DNA of 64,000 nt from Lanius collurio (Eukaryota; Chordata; Aves; Passeriformes; Laniidae): positions 509,766 to 573,765 of the forward strand of contig JACBWW010000089.1 in NCBI GenBank assembly GCA_020086605.1, written 5' to 3'. Both the position numbers and the translations under genes were made by a program. Each line of letters opens with the position of its first letter. The stretch's first letter is position 1. The notes beneath the pieces were generated by a model, which saw only the letters and a list, made by a program, of their open reading frames with translations, searched no databases and was not told the DNA's origin. Below are positions 24,352 to 37,981 of this stretch, in pieces.

Positions 24352-24476
24352 GATTTTTTTTTTTGGGGGGGGGGTGGAGTGGAATTTGTTTGTTTCTTTT
24401 TTTGTTTCTTTTTAATTGGGTTTTTGTGGGTTTTTTTTGGTTTTTGGGTTTTTTTGGGTTTTTGTGTTTTTGTGTT
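24352..24476. repeat. G/T-rich low-complexity tract
   Basis: Runs of T and G including a 10-G run and telomere-like TTTTTGGG blocks, just upstream of a CR1 fragment. Confidence 0.85.
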
Positions 24477-24569
24477 CTTGAGCAGCAGAACCCAGTTGGC
24501 TGCACAGATGTGGTCTGGCTTTGAACTGTCTGGGCAGAGCTCACATGGCTGTGTGACCTGCAGTGGAGC

Positions 24570-24775
24570 AGAATCACAGAATTGTTTAGGTTGCAAAAGA
24601 AGCCCCTCTCAGACCATCAAGTCTAACCATACCCCAGTGCTGACAAGGCCTCCAGGAACCTGTGTCCCCAAGTGCCACATCCAGGTGACTTTTAAATCGC
24701 CCCAGGGATGTTGAGTGACTCCACCACTGCCCTGGGCAGCTCTTCCAATGGTTTTCTTTCATCCTTGTCCTTGTA
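24570..24775 (-). mobile_element. CR1 LINE 3' fragment, diverged subfamily
   Basis: AGAATCACAGAATTGTTTAGG, then CATCAAGTCTAACCAT and CCACCACTGCCCTGGGCAG. Confidence 0.8.
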
Positions 24776-25764
24776 TTGCAGATGTGTGGGAAAAGGTAAT
24801 TAAGACAGAACTTAAGCTAGAGTTTTTTTAAAATAAGTCTTCTAAAATTATTTACTGGTTTTATCCTTCTCTTATGGTGTTGTTCTATGTGCCAGCTGCT
24901 ATCATCACTGGAGCAAGACATTGTGTTGGATATAAAATCCAACAGTAACGTGGAGATTTGAGTGCAGTCATTTCCCCCGAGCCCTAGAAATGTGAATTCA
25001 GTCTTTCAAAACTTTCCAAAAAAGCTATTTATTGTGCTGTGCTTTATTCTTCTGTGTTTGTCAAGAATTGAAACAATTTCACTTGACTAGTTTAGTTCTT
25101 GGAGCTAAAAAGCTGCCCCTCAATGGGTATTTCTGGGTAAGTTTCCCAGATTTTGAAAGTTTTCCTGCATTCGACCTTTCCAGCTAGGGCCCATTCTCCT
25201 CCCAATCTTTTTTTATCTTTATGAATACAAATGTGATTGTCTCCTTGGTACCCCCTCTGCAAGTGCTTTTTGCTTTGAGGGTGTGCAGAGTTGTTTAACA
25301 GAGTGAAGCCATGATGTCAGGAAACCAGCTTGTACCACTCAAGGAAGATGAAATGCCACCCCGTTCTAATAACACAGCAATCCTGAGATTTGTTTTTGTG
25401 CAACTGAAGTAAAAAAGCATTTGGATTTTTACCAGCAGCAAGAACAAATATGTTCTTCCTTCTGTCCTTCCCAGGTCTGTTTTTCTTCTGTTCCTTTCCC
25501 CATATCTTTTCTTTTTGTAGATTCAAATACTACCAAAATGAAACAAAACACAGCAGGGATTAAATACATCCTGCATATCCTGAGATAAGGTGGAGTGAGG
25601 CTGGAGTCTTGGAGTCCACGTGGAACTCCTTGGAGATGACAGCAGCTCTGTCTCCTCGCAGCTCATGCACAGCTGTTTCACTGTTATGGGCCGAGTGTCG
25701 TCTCTTCCCATGAAAAGCTCAGCTTTCTCTGCCATCATCAGGGGAGAAGGGGTTGATCCAATAC

Positions 25765-25892
25765 CTTCCTGTGGCTTCCTCATCCCTGGAAGCTTCCAAA
25801 GCCAGGTTGGTTGGGTCTTGGAGCAACCTGGTCTAGTGGGAGGTGTCCCCACCCATGGCAGCTTTGAGGTCCCTTCCAGCTTCTGATGTTCT
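25765..25892 (+). mobile_element. CR1 LINE 3' fragment
   Basis: Sense: GGTTGGGTCTTGGAGCAACC, GTCTAGTGGGAGGTGTCCCC and TTTGAGGTCCCTTCCAGC. Confidence 0.83.
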
Positions 25893-26683
25893 CCCTTGAG
25901 TTATTTCTTCTTGAGTTCAGAGAATGTTTGAGCTGCACCTTTTCCACATCCAAGGCCAGGAATAGGGCCTTGCTCTACCTCTATTCCTCCTCCCCCACCC
26001 ATGGACCAAAGGGGAAAGTCCTGCTGCAGAAATTCCTGCTAGGCAGTGGTGCCAGAGCGTTCAGCATTTGCTAGGAGAAATGATTTATTGCCCAGTCGAA
26101 GCAGGGAAAAGACGCTGTGAAAAGCTGGCAGCAGAGAGCCAAGTGTCTGGCAGCAGCTGGAGCAAACAGAGCTGGAGGATGTTTGGGGGCAGGAGGTGGT
26201 CCAGGGGCTCTCAATAGGCCTGGCTGCTCTTCACCCTGTTCAGGTGAGTGAGAAGAACTAAAGGTAAATTGTGGGCTCTCAAACCACAGTATCCAAGCTC
26301 AAGAGAGCCAGGAAATTGTTCAGGAACGTTGCAGGCTGGCAACACTCAGAGCATGGTGCTCACCTCTGTGATCACCATCGGACAGAGCCGGCCGTCCTTC
26401 GGCTCCTCCGACCCCACTTCTCCACAGGGATATTTCTGTGTGTGGTTGTTGGATCAGATCGCTGGTTTTAGGTTCTTTCCCTAATCTTTTGCCAGCCCAA
26501 GGTTTGTGAAGCCTTGGAGTGGCTGGTGAGATTGTGACAGACTTTTTCCACCTGCAAGTGAGCTGGTGCTGGAGTCATAAATTGCATTTTCTGCTTGCCT
26601 TCCTTCACATCTCAACTGCTGTTTCTCAAACAAGAGAAAACACTCTCAATCACCCAAAATCTCTGTCCTTCTCTAAGCTCCTC

Positions 26684-26691
26684 CAGGTAAG
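26684..26691 (+). other. Recursive-splice-like site CAG|GTAAG in intron c3
   Basis: A pyrimidine-rich stretch (CTGTCCTTCTCTAAGCTCC) ends in CAG, directly followed by GTAAGA. The junction between acceptor and donor halves is after 26686. It sits about 71% of the way through the 18.9-kb intron. Confidence 0.45.
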
Positions 26692-29600
26692 ACTGAAGAT
26701 GAAGGACTGTATCATGAAGCTTTCACAGCTGTACTTGGTAGGAAGATATCTCTGAAAGGCATCCAGTCAAACACCCTTAGGACAACTTTATTCCCAGTAA
26801 CAAGCCCAATCCCAACTTTTCTCACATCTTTTTGTTTTTGAAGCAGGCAACTATTCCAAAACCTGAAGGGCAGGATGAGTCTTTTTACTTCCAGCTCACA
26901 GACATAACCTGTGCTTAGGTAGGTTTACATGGGGCGTGTTTGAAGAGGTTAGAAGCTGAGATCTTGGCCCAGTCGATGTTGATCACAAATCTTCTCTTTT
27001 AGCCAGGATTTTATTCTGATTTGAAAATTAAGAGAAGGGTAGATCCTCATTAGTGTAATCAGCTTAAATGGGTTGACTACTCTAAAGCAATTTGTTTAAT
27101 TTGTTTGGAACATGTTTAATTTTAGCTATAGATATTCAGCCCTCTCACAGTTGCTATTTATGCTGTTCATCGTGTAATTTTGTGTTCTGTGATTTGTAAA
27201 AATAAACTTTCTGCTCTGAATGAGAATTCTGTGACAATCTATGGTCCATTCATCAGAGCCTCTTTAAAACCACGCAGAACCTTCTGTGCACTGAGGCTGC
27301 TGGTGTGTGTCTGCATCTTTTTCAGAAAGAATTCTTGCTGCCCATACAGAGTGTGGGTTTGCACCAAGCATCAGCCTTTTTCTGGGCCTTGGATTGCTCC
27401 CTCCCTCCTTCCCTCTGTCTTTTGGTGTGGAATTTGGGGTTCTTCAGGAGTATCTCCCCTCTGCAATAGAGCTCAGTGTCAAAACTTGCATGAAGGGAGG
27501 GTCTGAATTCTTCTTTAATTCTTGAAATTGAAGACATCAGCTTCTCTATTTGGCCACACCTCACCGAAGGGCTGTGGAAACCAGCTCCTCATGGGAGCAA
27601 AAACCATGAGTGGTTCAGAAACTACAGATATTGATCACAAGCTCTGGATGTTTCCTGGTGATTTGCTGTATGGGGATTTGGCACTTGCCCTTCCATTGAT
27701 GTAGATGCCACGTGCGGCTTCCTGCACTCACTCCCTCATCCATCCTTGGGTGTATTTCACTTGCTGTTGATGAAGTTTATTCAGAGCCTCTCGTGATGCT
27801 CATACAAAGCCTCAAGCCAGGTGCTTTTCTGGAGCAGGTGGGTTCTGCTTCCTGTGCCTTCCATGCAGGGCAGGTGCTGCAAACTCTGATTTCCCTGGGG
27901 CATAACCTTTGATTGGCATCTCTGCCCATCACCGTTTCAAAACCAGTCCTGGAAATGGCTTTGGAATGTCTGTGTGCCTGAACTAATGTGCTTTTTTTGG
28001 AGTATGTTGGATGTCTGAGGAGTTTTGGGGCCATTAGTCATGCTGTAAAACATATGGCAGCAAGGTAACACTGCTCAAATCATCCAGGACACTTGATCCT
28101 GTGATGGAAGTTTCTGAAAGGTGTTGTTCCGAGTGTTAGTCTGGCTCAGATGAAGCTCTCTGGAGGAGCAGTGATCCTGCTGTTCATTACTGTTCCCGTT
28201 CTTGTGTTCAAGCTCAAGCCAAGGGGTTTTTGGGTTGATCCAATGTATTGCTCAGCCACAGAGCATGAGGAAGGATGGGAAAGTCCCTTTTGGTGGCAGT
28301 CCAGAAGCAGTGAGAGTTTAACATCCTCGGAAAGCCAGGGCCAGTCTCGGGAGTGTGGGGGAATCAAAGTCTTGAGTTTTTGGCTTTGATGTCTGCATTT
28401 GCTCTCGTTCCAGCGGTGATGCTTTAATCTACAAAATGCTTTGCTAGGTTTTTGCTGTGCTCAGCTTGAATTTCTTCCAAGACAATGCTCTGCTGAAATA
28501 GCAGAATTTTCCTGTGGATTCCAGTGCAGCGATCAGTCTGTGTTTATTGGGGTGATAAACTTCCTGTGAGAGTGAGGATGGAGTGGGGCCTTTTCCATGT
28601 AGCTGAGCCAAATCACTCAGCAGTGAGACCAAAGCCGTTAAGCAAATTGAGATGATTTCTGCTTGCAGCAGTCTCTGCTGTAATAAACTGGTTTTCCTCC
28701 AAAGGAGAACCTGCACATATCACACCTCTATTTTCTTCCCTTAGTGTATTGCTCTTGTTTGATACCATGGAGAAATTCCTAGTTCTGATGTGATTTAATG
28801 CATTAATTGCATTAAAGAGATCATGGTTTGTACGTCAAGTGTTGAGTTGTACCTTTGAATCCTCAATATGAGACTGTGCTCTGCTGGTGACTTTTCATCT
28901 CACAGTCTCTGATCCAGAGCTGCTCACCTACAGCACGACACTGTGGCTTTGTGTGACCTTTCCAGTCCTCTCCCAGTGCAATCACTTGCCATTAAAAACC
29001 TCAGCTCCAACTGCCCAGGCAAAAAAGTCCTTTTTCCTCCATCAATCTCTTTAGTTGGCAACATCCTTCTTAAGTATTTATGGATCTGCTGGTGATATTT
29101 ATGGAGTTCCTGTGGTTCACTGTGACAGTGGACTCGGCACCAGGACATGATGCTCATCACTGAAATAGAGCCAAGCTACATCATAAATTATGCAGATGAT
29201 CTGTGACAAAATCAAATTTTATGCAGATTTTCTTAGGCTGACCCTTTTTACTGTCCAGATACAGGCTCTGGAGCTGCCTGTATCTCAAGTTTCATCCAGT
29301 CTTATCTGCCAACACACCCTGTACTGTGTACATCAAGTTCATCTGTCGAGTTTTTCCCCTTCCCAAAAAGATGGTGAATGCTGAGTTGAGTCTGAGTGAG
29401 CTGAGGATGTGTTACTGTGAGTCCCTCCCAACTTTATTTCCATAAATAGTGTGGAGCTGAGGATCCTTGGCTTGGGCTGGGAGCTCCACAGGGCTTAGCA
29501 GCGATGCTCCTTTGGATCCAGGACACAGCAGTGCATCCTGGCTCTGGAAATCAGAGAGATGTTACAGCAGCTTTATCCTGGCAAAGGCAAGAGGGAAGTC

Positions 29601-32240
29601 CTTGACTGCAGAGCTGGCAGCGCTGCTGAAAACCCTCAGGGAAAAATCGAACCCTAAAAATACGCCTGAAGCCAATGATGCCTCCCGTATTCTGACATTT
29701 AGGATGCTTTTTTTATGTTCTTCACTAAGGCCTCACCTTGTCAGAGCTCCCACAGAGAGCAGAGCCTTCCTGAGGGTTTAAGACAAAGAGGGTCCTCCAA
29801 GGTCTTGGCTGTAAGCTCTGAGTAGGTAAAGCTGAAGGAATCTGTATCCCAGAGAGCGTTAGGTAGTGTTGCTTCCTTCCCTACACGAAATCCCCACCTT
29901 TTGGGTCTTGCTGCAATCTGTCTTCCTGGTTCTTATGCTCAGTAGGAATTCCATTTTAATTGCAATGCTTGCTTCTCACAAGGGAGGCTGTAAATGTTCT
30001 CATCTTCCCCTGCTCTGGGACTCTTCCTTAAGAGTCTTTGTGCAGTTTTATTCTCCTGCATACCTTAATTAACAGAGTCCTAATCCTGATTCTTTCCTCA
30101 GTTCCACTGTTTGAGACTTGTAGAAATTGTGGTAGAGGTACTCACTGTCTCTCTGTATCTAGAATCTATAATGGGCTCAGATTTAAACTTTGCATAAAAT
30201 ATTCTGTTACTCTCTTATTCTCTATTATTCTTCTACTACTCTCTAAAAAGTAGAGATGCTGATCTCGGTGTTAGAGGAGATTATGTAGGTAAGTCCTCAT
30301 CAGACCTTACTGAAAGCCCAGTGGCTCACCATGAGTCACTTCAAGAGCTATTGCAATTATTCCTGCCTTCAACACTAAGCTGATGACATTAAATTGCCAT
30401 TTGTGTCAATTTGGGGGTATTTGAAAGCATCTTGGAGCTGCCTGGATCATATCCCATCATTGTTTGGCTTTCTGATTTGCTTCTGCATCAAAACATCCTG
30501 TATTCCTAGAGGATTTAATGACTGTTGCTGCTTCCTGAAGCATGGAGCTCTGTTAGGAGCAGCAGCCTCCCAAATCCAGGTTGGGTCAATGTTTAGATGG
30601 GACACAAAACTCTGGTTAGACAGGGAATTCCTGCAGTACTCTGTAATATCCCATTAATGCATCCTGATGACAGATTCCCTGAGCATGTGAATTAACGAGA
30701 TTAAAACCCTCCTCGGCTAATCTTTGTCAAGCTGCATTTTGTTCTTTTGGGGCAGTGCTTGGGAGCACAAGTTCTGTGATATTGAAGCTCTGGTAATCTC
30801 AGTGCTGCATTTGTTACACTGCTGGCAGGTTGCAGAGTTCCCAGTGCCATCGGGTGGATTAACAGGGCTTCCCTAAATCTGGAATAGGATGTGCCCTTGT
30901 TGTGTTGCTGACGTGCTCCAGCCTGAAATGCTTCCCTGCCTGAGCACCTCGCAGAGCCAACACCAAACTGCACTTAATTAGTCGAGTATTTTGCGATATC
31001 TAATATTGATCACTTACGCAAATCCAGGTGTGCGCCTGCACTTGCTTAAAACATGCCATAAAATTAATAATCACAGTGCTTTCAGGTCCCATGCTCTGTA
31101 ATTTATGGATCTCTGTGGGAAAAAAGGCTGCACAAATAGCAGTGCTCCCCGTGCTCAGCCTTTTTGCTGAATAGCAGGACGCTGTATCTTTGGGCATTCA
31201 AGCAGGTATCATGTTTTGACATAAGACAAAGCCCCATATTTGAAAACAAAACCCTTCCGTTGTGTTTTGGAGGTGTTTATGAGATGTAGACTGGAAGTAG
31301 AAGGATATTTAACCGTGTTACCCAGCCTGACACTGGTGCTGGGACGCTGAGTGCTGGTACAGGTGCTGATTAGCAAAATGAGCAGTTGGGCCTGCTCTGA
31401 ATTCCTCCTGTATGGGCTGCTCTGGTTTGCTTTTCGACTCAAAGGTAGTTCCAGGAGTGCTGTGCAGCTCCATGAGTCTTCCAACATCAAAGCTGTTTTT
31501 TCCCTTTCCTTCTGATGCCTTTCAGAAAGCTGATCCACCCAAAAATCCCCTGCCAGCTGAGTATCAACACTGTACTCCCACAGAGCAATCTGTTGGGTGG
31601 CAAGATGGGCTCTGGCTCCTTCCAGTTCGATGTTGATAGTTGTGTGTGTGCACATATGCTAATGACCATGATCACCTATTTTTATGTGGCAATTGGTCAA
31701 AATTTAAAACTTTTCCCTATTTTAAAGGAAAAGGATTTTTTCTTTTTTTCTGAGTGTCGACTTCATGTAAGGTTGTGCTGAAAAATGAGGGCTGGGTGTT
31801 ATCTTTGGTGGTGGCAAAGCAGCCCTTTTTGGCCATGCCTCATGTTCTCCAAGGACTATCATCTTCCTAACTACTCCAACAAGTGCCAGCCCACGTCTGG
31901 GGCCATTCTCTGCCTGATGTTTAGTGGAACACAGGGAACTCCATGTCTTGTTCCCTAAATCCAAGCCTTTAAGTTGTCAAAGCTTTATGCTTTCAGATGG
32001 TCTTTTTATTGCTCTGAAATCCATTTGTCTGTCCAGAGGTGTAGCTGAGCAGAGCCTGCACTGGTTTGGCCTTCAGTTCAGTCACAGTGTGTGCTGGAAC
32101 TTATTTCCTTGCTGGGCAGCATCCGAGAGAATACTCAAGAAGTGACAATAAAACTCTGCCTAATGAAAGGTGTGCACCCAGGAGGAGGGGAATTAACCTT
32201 TTTCCATTGACTGATTCCAGTTCTTTTCCTATTCTTCCAG

Positions 32241-32392
32241 CTGAAGGGCTCCCCCAGGTGTATTACTTCGGACCGTGTGGGAAGTACAACGCCATGGTAC
32301 TGGAGCTGCTTGGGCCGAGCTTGGAAGATTTGTTTGACCTCTGTGACAGGACATTCACTCTGAAGACGGTGTTAATGATTGCCATCCAGCTG
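32241..32392 (+). CDS. CSNK1G1: CSNK1G1 coding exon 4 (residues 97-147)
   Basis: A 152-nt exon encoding [20 protein letters not shown], then [19 protein letters not shown] and [12 protein letters not shown]. It spans the kinase hinge ([12 protein letters not shown]) and the start of the C-lobe. Acceptor TTCTTCCAG, donor CTG|GTGAGG, ending in phase 0. A CR1 fragment begins only about 100 bases downstream of the donor. Confidence 0.96.
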
Positions 32393-35300
32393 GTGAGGGA
32401 TGGGCAGGGCCCTGCCCTGGGGTTTCCTTGGGTGTCTGGGCATCCTAGGGTCGTCACAGTGCAAGGTTCAGGGCTCAGAGAATCTTCCTCCATCATAGAA
32501 TCACCGGGTAGTTTGGGTTGGAAGGAACCTTAAAGATCTAATCCCATCCTCCCTGCCATCACCTTCCCCTAGCCCAGGTAGTTCCAAGCCCTGTCTAACC
32601 TGGCCTTGAACATTTCCAGGCATGGGGCAGCCACAACTTCTCTGGGCAACCTGTGCCAGGGCTACACACCACCTTCACGTTCTTCCCACTACCTAACCCT
32701 GTATCCTGGCAGCAGGAAGCAATTGCCCCTTGTCCAAAGTCCCTCTCCATCTTTCTTACAAAAGAAAACTTCTCCATGAGAAGAGCTCCTGCCTGTGAAG
32801 GGAAAGTCAAATTAAGCTTACGAGAAACTGGCTCCCTGCGCAGCAGAACCAGTGAAGCTGGATTCCTACAGACTGGCTTCCCGTGTCCCCTACACGCCCC
32901 TGCCCCAGTACCTGCCCCAGCTCCCTCCCTCTGTTTGGACATCCCAGGAACATCTCATTTCTCACCCACTCCATGGGACACACAGAGCACAGCACCCTCC
33001 CACACTCCTACCAGTTCTACTGGTTTAGTGCTACTGGTCTGCCCATAGACTGAAACTCTGTGGGGCAATGGGAGCTGAGCCCTCCTTAGCCAAAATACCA
33101 GATTTAAAGGCTCTGTCTTAGTCAAATTTCATCAAAATTGGCCTGTGGGTTTAAATTACTGACACTTGGAAAATAATAGTTCTATGGGCAGCATCACAGA
33201 GCCTTTAATGTACCTGAAAAGGAAAGGAAATCAAGCTGGAAGGGACCCAAGTTTAGATTTGGGTTTTTGTTAAAAGTGGACAGTGTGAAAGCTGAACATA
33301 CTAATTGTGTTGAGGAAGCTTCCACAAGTCAGTGGGACCAGCCAGTCAGTTTAGCTTTTTTGGTTTTCAGACTGGTTTGCAGATTGCCAGGTGTCTGGGT
33401 ACCTGCAGATATCCAGATCTTGGGTAGCTGCACCTTGGGGTCACCCCGATACCCCACAGCAGAGTTGGGATTGTATATTCACATTAATAGCTCCGTGGAA
33501 AGAAGCATGGTAGGGAAGAAGAGATGTAACAGATGAGGAATACAGTCCTTCAGATAAACTGAAGTTTGACACAACAGAATCTCAAATGGAAAATTGAGGT
33601 CAGAACTGCAGAAGTTTGAGCAGCACCTGAGGCCTCCCACAGCAGAACAGTTAGGTTCTCTTGGCTTTGAGTGTTTCCTCGTCAATGGAAAACCAATTTA
33701 TAGTATTGGTTTTGATTAAATCAAGTGGGAACAGCTGGCAAAGCCTCAGATATGACTTGTGTGACCTTTGGAGGGAAAATGTAAAGATGTAAATTCATTC
33801 CCAAGTGACTGCTGGGGAAATCAAGACTGTCACAGCCGTGGCTGCTGCCTTTTGCCAAGTCCCAGGGCTGCAGTTCAGCTCTGGGCTTGGATGTTCTTCA
33901 CTGGCATCACCTGTGGCCAGGCTGCAGCTCACTGGGGCACTGGTGCCAGCTGGAAAACACGTGCTGAGGCTGATGCAGCGGGACACCCAAAGCAGTCGGA
34001 GGAGCTGATGTTCTCTCTAAGGGTCGGGCACTCTTTTGGCTGTGGGGAGATGTTGTAGGACCTTCTCAGTCTCCTTAGGGAGGTTACATGAGTTGCCAGG
34101 TTGGAGTCTGCACATTTAAGGAGACAAGATTCAGCATCCTCAGGTGTGCCCCATCACCTGGCCCTGGGAGAAGTGTTTTCCAAAGGGGCTGGCACTTACT
34201 GCTCAGCTGGAATGAAAACCCTTTGCTCCAGCCACAAGGCTTTAGGGAAAATTGTCTTTATCTTTCTCCCACACTGAATGATTGCAGTCATTGTGTCACA
34301 CTCCAGTGTGAGACACATCAGAAAGGAAAGCTGGACTCTCAAACTCCGTGGGTTCACACCCATGAATTACGTTTTGTTTTTGCTTGTGACCGGCCAGCTC
34401 TGCTTAAGCTGCTGTAATTCTAACCCTGAACATTTATCCCCCAATCTTTCTCCTCATACTTAGGATGATCCCCATGTCTGTAGGACCATCCAGTCCCTTC
34501 CCTTTGTGTTCCATGGTCAGTTTCTAACCAGAGACATCCTGGAAAGATATTTTTTAATACGTATTTCTGCTTGGCTGGTGTGAATGAGCTTGACAGGTTG
34601 CGGCATCTCAGGACTGGGGTGGATCCTTTACAGATGTTAGAAGAAAGGAAAAACAAGGGCAGTGTCATTTTAAGAAGTACCATGTGGGATTAAGGGAGAA
34701 TTCAAACAGTTTTACATCAGGAAGGCTCTCCTGGCTGAGGGAGACAGAGACTGGATGATAATGAGTCTTCAAGGAAGCCAGCCTGTTTGGGAATTGTTCA
34801 CACTGGAACTGCTTCCTCTGTACTCCACATGCAGCTGAAGACATCCAGTGGATCGGATCCAGTGGATGAAGCTCCTGAACAAAGCCAAGCTTGGCAATTA
34901 AAATGTGGTCACTATATCAGTCCCTACAGCCCATAAATTGGGAGAGAAATCTTTTTTTATTCAGGCTTCTGTTTTTCACTCTTAGCCCGGTCCAGCCTGT
35001 ATGATGCTCACTGACAGCTCATAACAAGCTCTGTTGTGCCACCAGGCACTGGAAAAATAATCTGGATGTGATCTGGACCAAATCGTGGTGAGAAGTTTTT
35101 CTGCTGGTGACCATCAAAATTGCCTTTGAATGAGATTAATTTCATTCGCTGCTGATCTGATCCATATTCAAACAGGTGATGTGTGAAAGAAGGGCTCAAA
35201 TTTATCAGGAAGGTCTAGAGATGGAACTGCTGCCAAGATCAGCCCCTTAAGAGTTACCTTTCTGGGAGAAGAGGGTTTGTTACACTTGCTGCCTTGGCAG

Positions 35301-37981
35301 GAGGAGGGCACATGAAAGCACGGGTTTCTTTGGCACCTGCTAAATGTCACAATATCCTCTCACTTCTCCACCGCAGCTCAGGGGTCTTCCTGTGTGCCGA
35401 GGGATTCTGCCCCCTCCTAAGGGTTTCTCTGACATCTGAAATGGAGATTTATGGCTCCAAGGACAGACTCAGCTGGCTGTGGCCATGGAAATCCCTCTGT
35501 AATTCACAGTCTTCCATCTATCCTAGTGCTCCTGTGCTTGCTGTTTTTCCAGTGTTAGAGCAATTCCAAGTTAATCCCAGTTCCTCAAGTGGTTTCTCTG
35601 CCCATAAAAGAATGAATTCAGAATGAGCCTGTAGTTCAAACCCAAAGGAGTGGGCACTGCATCTCTGCATCCAGCACATTTCTGGAGTGGGAACTCTACT
35701 TCTCCTCTCCTTCAGCCAGTATGAAGATGGGTTTGGTGCCGAGGTTGTGCCGCTGCACCGCTGCTCGTGTGTGCTCAGGCAGAGTGTGGAAGGGAGATGC
35801 AGCACAGACACTGCACATCACAGCAACCACTTGCAGAGAGAGTGTCTTGTCAGGGTAAATAAAGCACAGAAGCTAATCCAGGAAACATCTTTCGGGGAGC
35901 ATCTTCCAGCTGCCATGGCTGAGCAAAGCTCTCGAGTGTCCTGGCAGGTGGAAGCAAAGAAGGAAAGGAAAGACCTCACGGCAGCTCTGTGGGTGTGGTG
36001 GAAGCAAGAAAAGCAGGTGGGAGGAAAAAAGGCAGGAAAACAAGTACCCTTGAGTGCTGCTGGAGGATATTGTATTGGCTCATCTGACACCTCAGCTGTC
36101 CAGGTTGTTGTCCTGCTTGCTGCAATTTGCCAGGAGTTTTTAAAGAAGGAAAAAAGGGGCCCTTTCAGGTTCTCTAATTGCTGTTGGGATTTCAACAACT
36201 GAGCTGCTCTGGTAGCAGGAACAAATCAAATGAGCCAGTCAGGCTCTGCTTGGAAGCTTGTTATGTGTAGAGAGGCGAGGAAGCTCTTTGTTCCACTTTC
36301 AAGGGTTGCATCTTCGTTTGAATTGCCTCCCAACATAGCTTTTTGTCTCCCAACCTGCTGCTGTGTCCTGTAGGTGATTCAAAGTGTGAAGAATGACTGA
36401 AGAGCATCTGCTCTGCTCTGCACCAGCCTGTAATTGATTGGAAATAATGGCTGTTAGCCGTGAAACCCATTTTCTTGGCACATTGGAATCAATCACTGCA
36501 TCAAGGGGAGGGAGCAGCAGCACGTGCTGTTCCCTTCTTTGAAGAGTCTTTGAGCAAGCTCTATTTTTTAAGCCTGATTCACCTGCAGCCAATTTTTTCC
36601 TGTCTGCTGCCCTCCCTGTACAGCTGTTTATTTTATAAGGAGGGCTGCCCCTCCTGTCTGCTACTTCTTTCTGAGAGGTGGAAATGCAGCAGATTTTCCT
36701 TTAAAATAGGGTGCATGGTAGGGGAATGGGATGGAGGATCACATACATGTGGACTTTTAAAACCAGGTGTGGGTCCAAGATCTGTAAAGAGAAAGAGTAC
36801 TCTGCTTTTGTCAGCTGGGAATATGTCTGGGTTCAGTGAGAAATGAAGGAGCATTCAGGATCTGTCAGCACAACGGAGTCAACAGAGGGGTTGGAAGGGC
36901 TGATGGGGGGTCCGTGCTGGGGGAGAGCTGGCTCAGTGCCCCAGAACTCCAGCCTGCAGAGCTTTCCCACCAGGATTCACCCAGTAGGGGTGACCAGCTG
37001 GTGGCCCTCACCCTGGATGTTCTGGCACTGCGCTGTCCCTCACAACGGTGTGGCAGTGACCTCTGGGGACTGAGGCTCGTTAGTGCAAAACCAGGAGTTG
37101 GTGGAGCTTTGCAAGGGTTTCATAGCATTGCCAGCCCACAAATACTCAGGGTCAATCCCAGTGGCCTTTCTAAAGAAGCATCTTGTTTAACAAAGCCACT
37201 GTGCCCTCTGGCATGCAGGGCAGCTGCGACCAGGACAGCCATAAAGGAGGGTTCATGTGTGCTCATTTGAAACCTAAAAAGGCAATTAAAGGTAATAAAT
37301 GAAGTGAAATTGAGAATTATTTCCAGTTGGAATCATCTCTTAAGTTTGGGACCCAAAGGAGAACTGCTTGACAGCCTGTTCAGACATCACCTGCAGTATA
37401 TTTGGTTTCAAAAGCAATTTTAATGAACTTCTGAATAAGGTGTGTTGTTAGAGGCCCTCCATCACCTCAGAGGTGGGATTCCTGTCCTTTCACCTTCCCT
37501 TTCAGTCAAACTTCCAGAAAAACATTTATCAAAAGCTGAAAAATATTCCAGCTATTCCAAGTTGACAGCAGTGAGATTAATTATTATTTTAGTCAGCTCT
37601 GAAGATCGTAAAGATTCTGCCTGCCCAAAAATCCCCCTCCATGAAGAATCTGGCATGTCTAAGACAACATATGGGTCGAGGGAGGAAGGTGGTAAGACAC
37701 AGAGCAACAGGGGAAGGCAGTGGGCAAGGGAAGAGCTCTTGGTAAGCAGTTTAGTATGTTTAAAATCAATACAAAAAGGCTGCTGCAGCTCCCCGTGGCA
37801 TCCTGCCAGGAGCTGCATCCCAGCGGTAACGCCTCAGAAACAGCCTTTGCCATTTCCGTGGGAATAAAGCAGGGAGCACAGCATGATAGCCTTGGAGAGG
37901 AGGGGATGACAAATTCCTCTTCCAGCTCTGCTGGGAGCCCGAGGCCTGCTCACGAGTAACGTTTCCCTCGTCGTTTTGCAG
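32393..37981 (+). other. CSNK1G1: Intron c4 (5.6 kb)
   Basis: A CR1 fragment lies at 32495-32765. The rest (32766-37981) shows no recognisable exon or repeat. It ends with CGTCGTTTTGCAG. Confidence 0.8.
32495..32765 (-). mobile_element. CR1 LINE 3' fragment next to coding exon 4
   Basis: Antisense: ATAGAATCACCGGGTAGTTT then GGGTTGGAAGGAACCTTAAA. It begins about 100 bases after the exon 4 donor. Confidence 0.86.

Larger units (their letters stand above)
13303..32240 (+). other. CSNK1G1: Intron c3 (18.9 kb, the largest)
   Basis: Contains CR1 fragments at 14079-14300, 17150-17577, 18884-19040, 22060-22205, 23930-24180, 24570-24775 and 25765-25892. It also holds a CpG-dense patch at 14975-15045, a 1.7-kb LTR with minisatellite and gap (19443-21160), a G/T-rich tract (24352-24476) and a recursive-splice-like site at 26684-26691. 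The stretches 15046-17149, 21165-22059, 22206-23929 and 26700-32240 show no supported gene or repeat. Confidence 0.8.

Noticed and set aside
35687..36202. 171-residue open frame in intron c4
   Set aside because: No domain, no splice-consistent continuation, antisense frames equally long. Consistent with chance.
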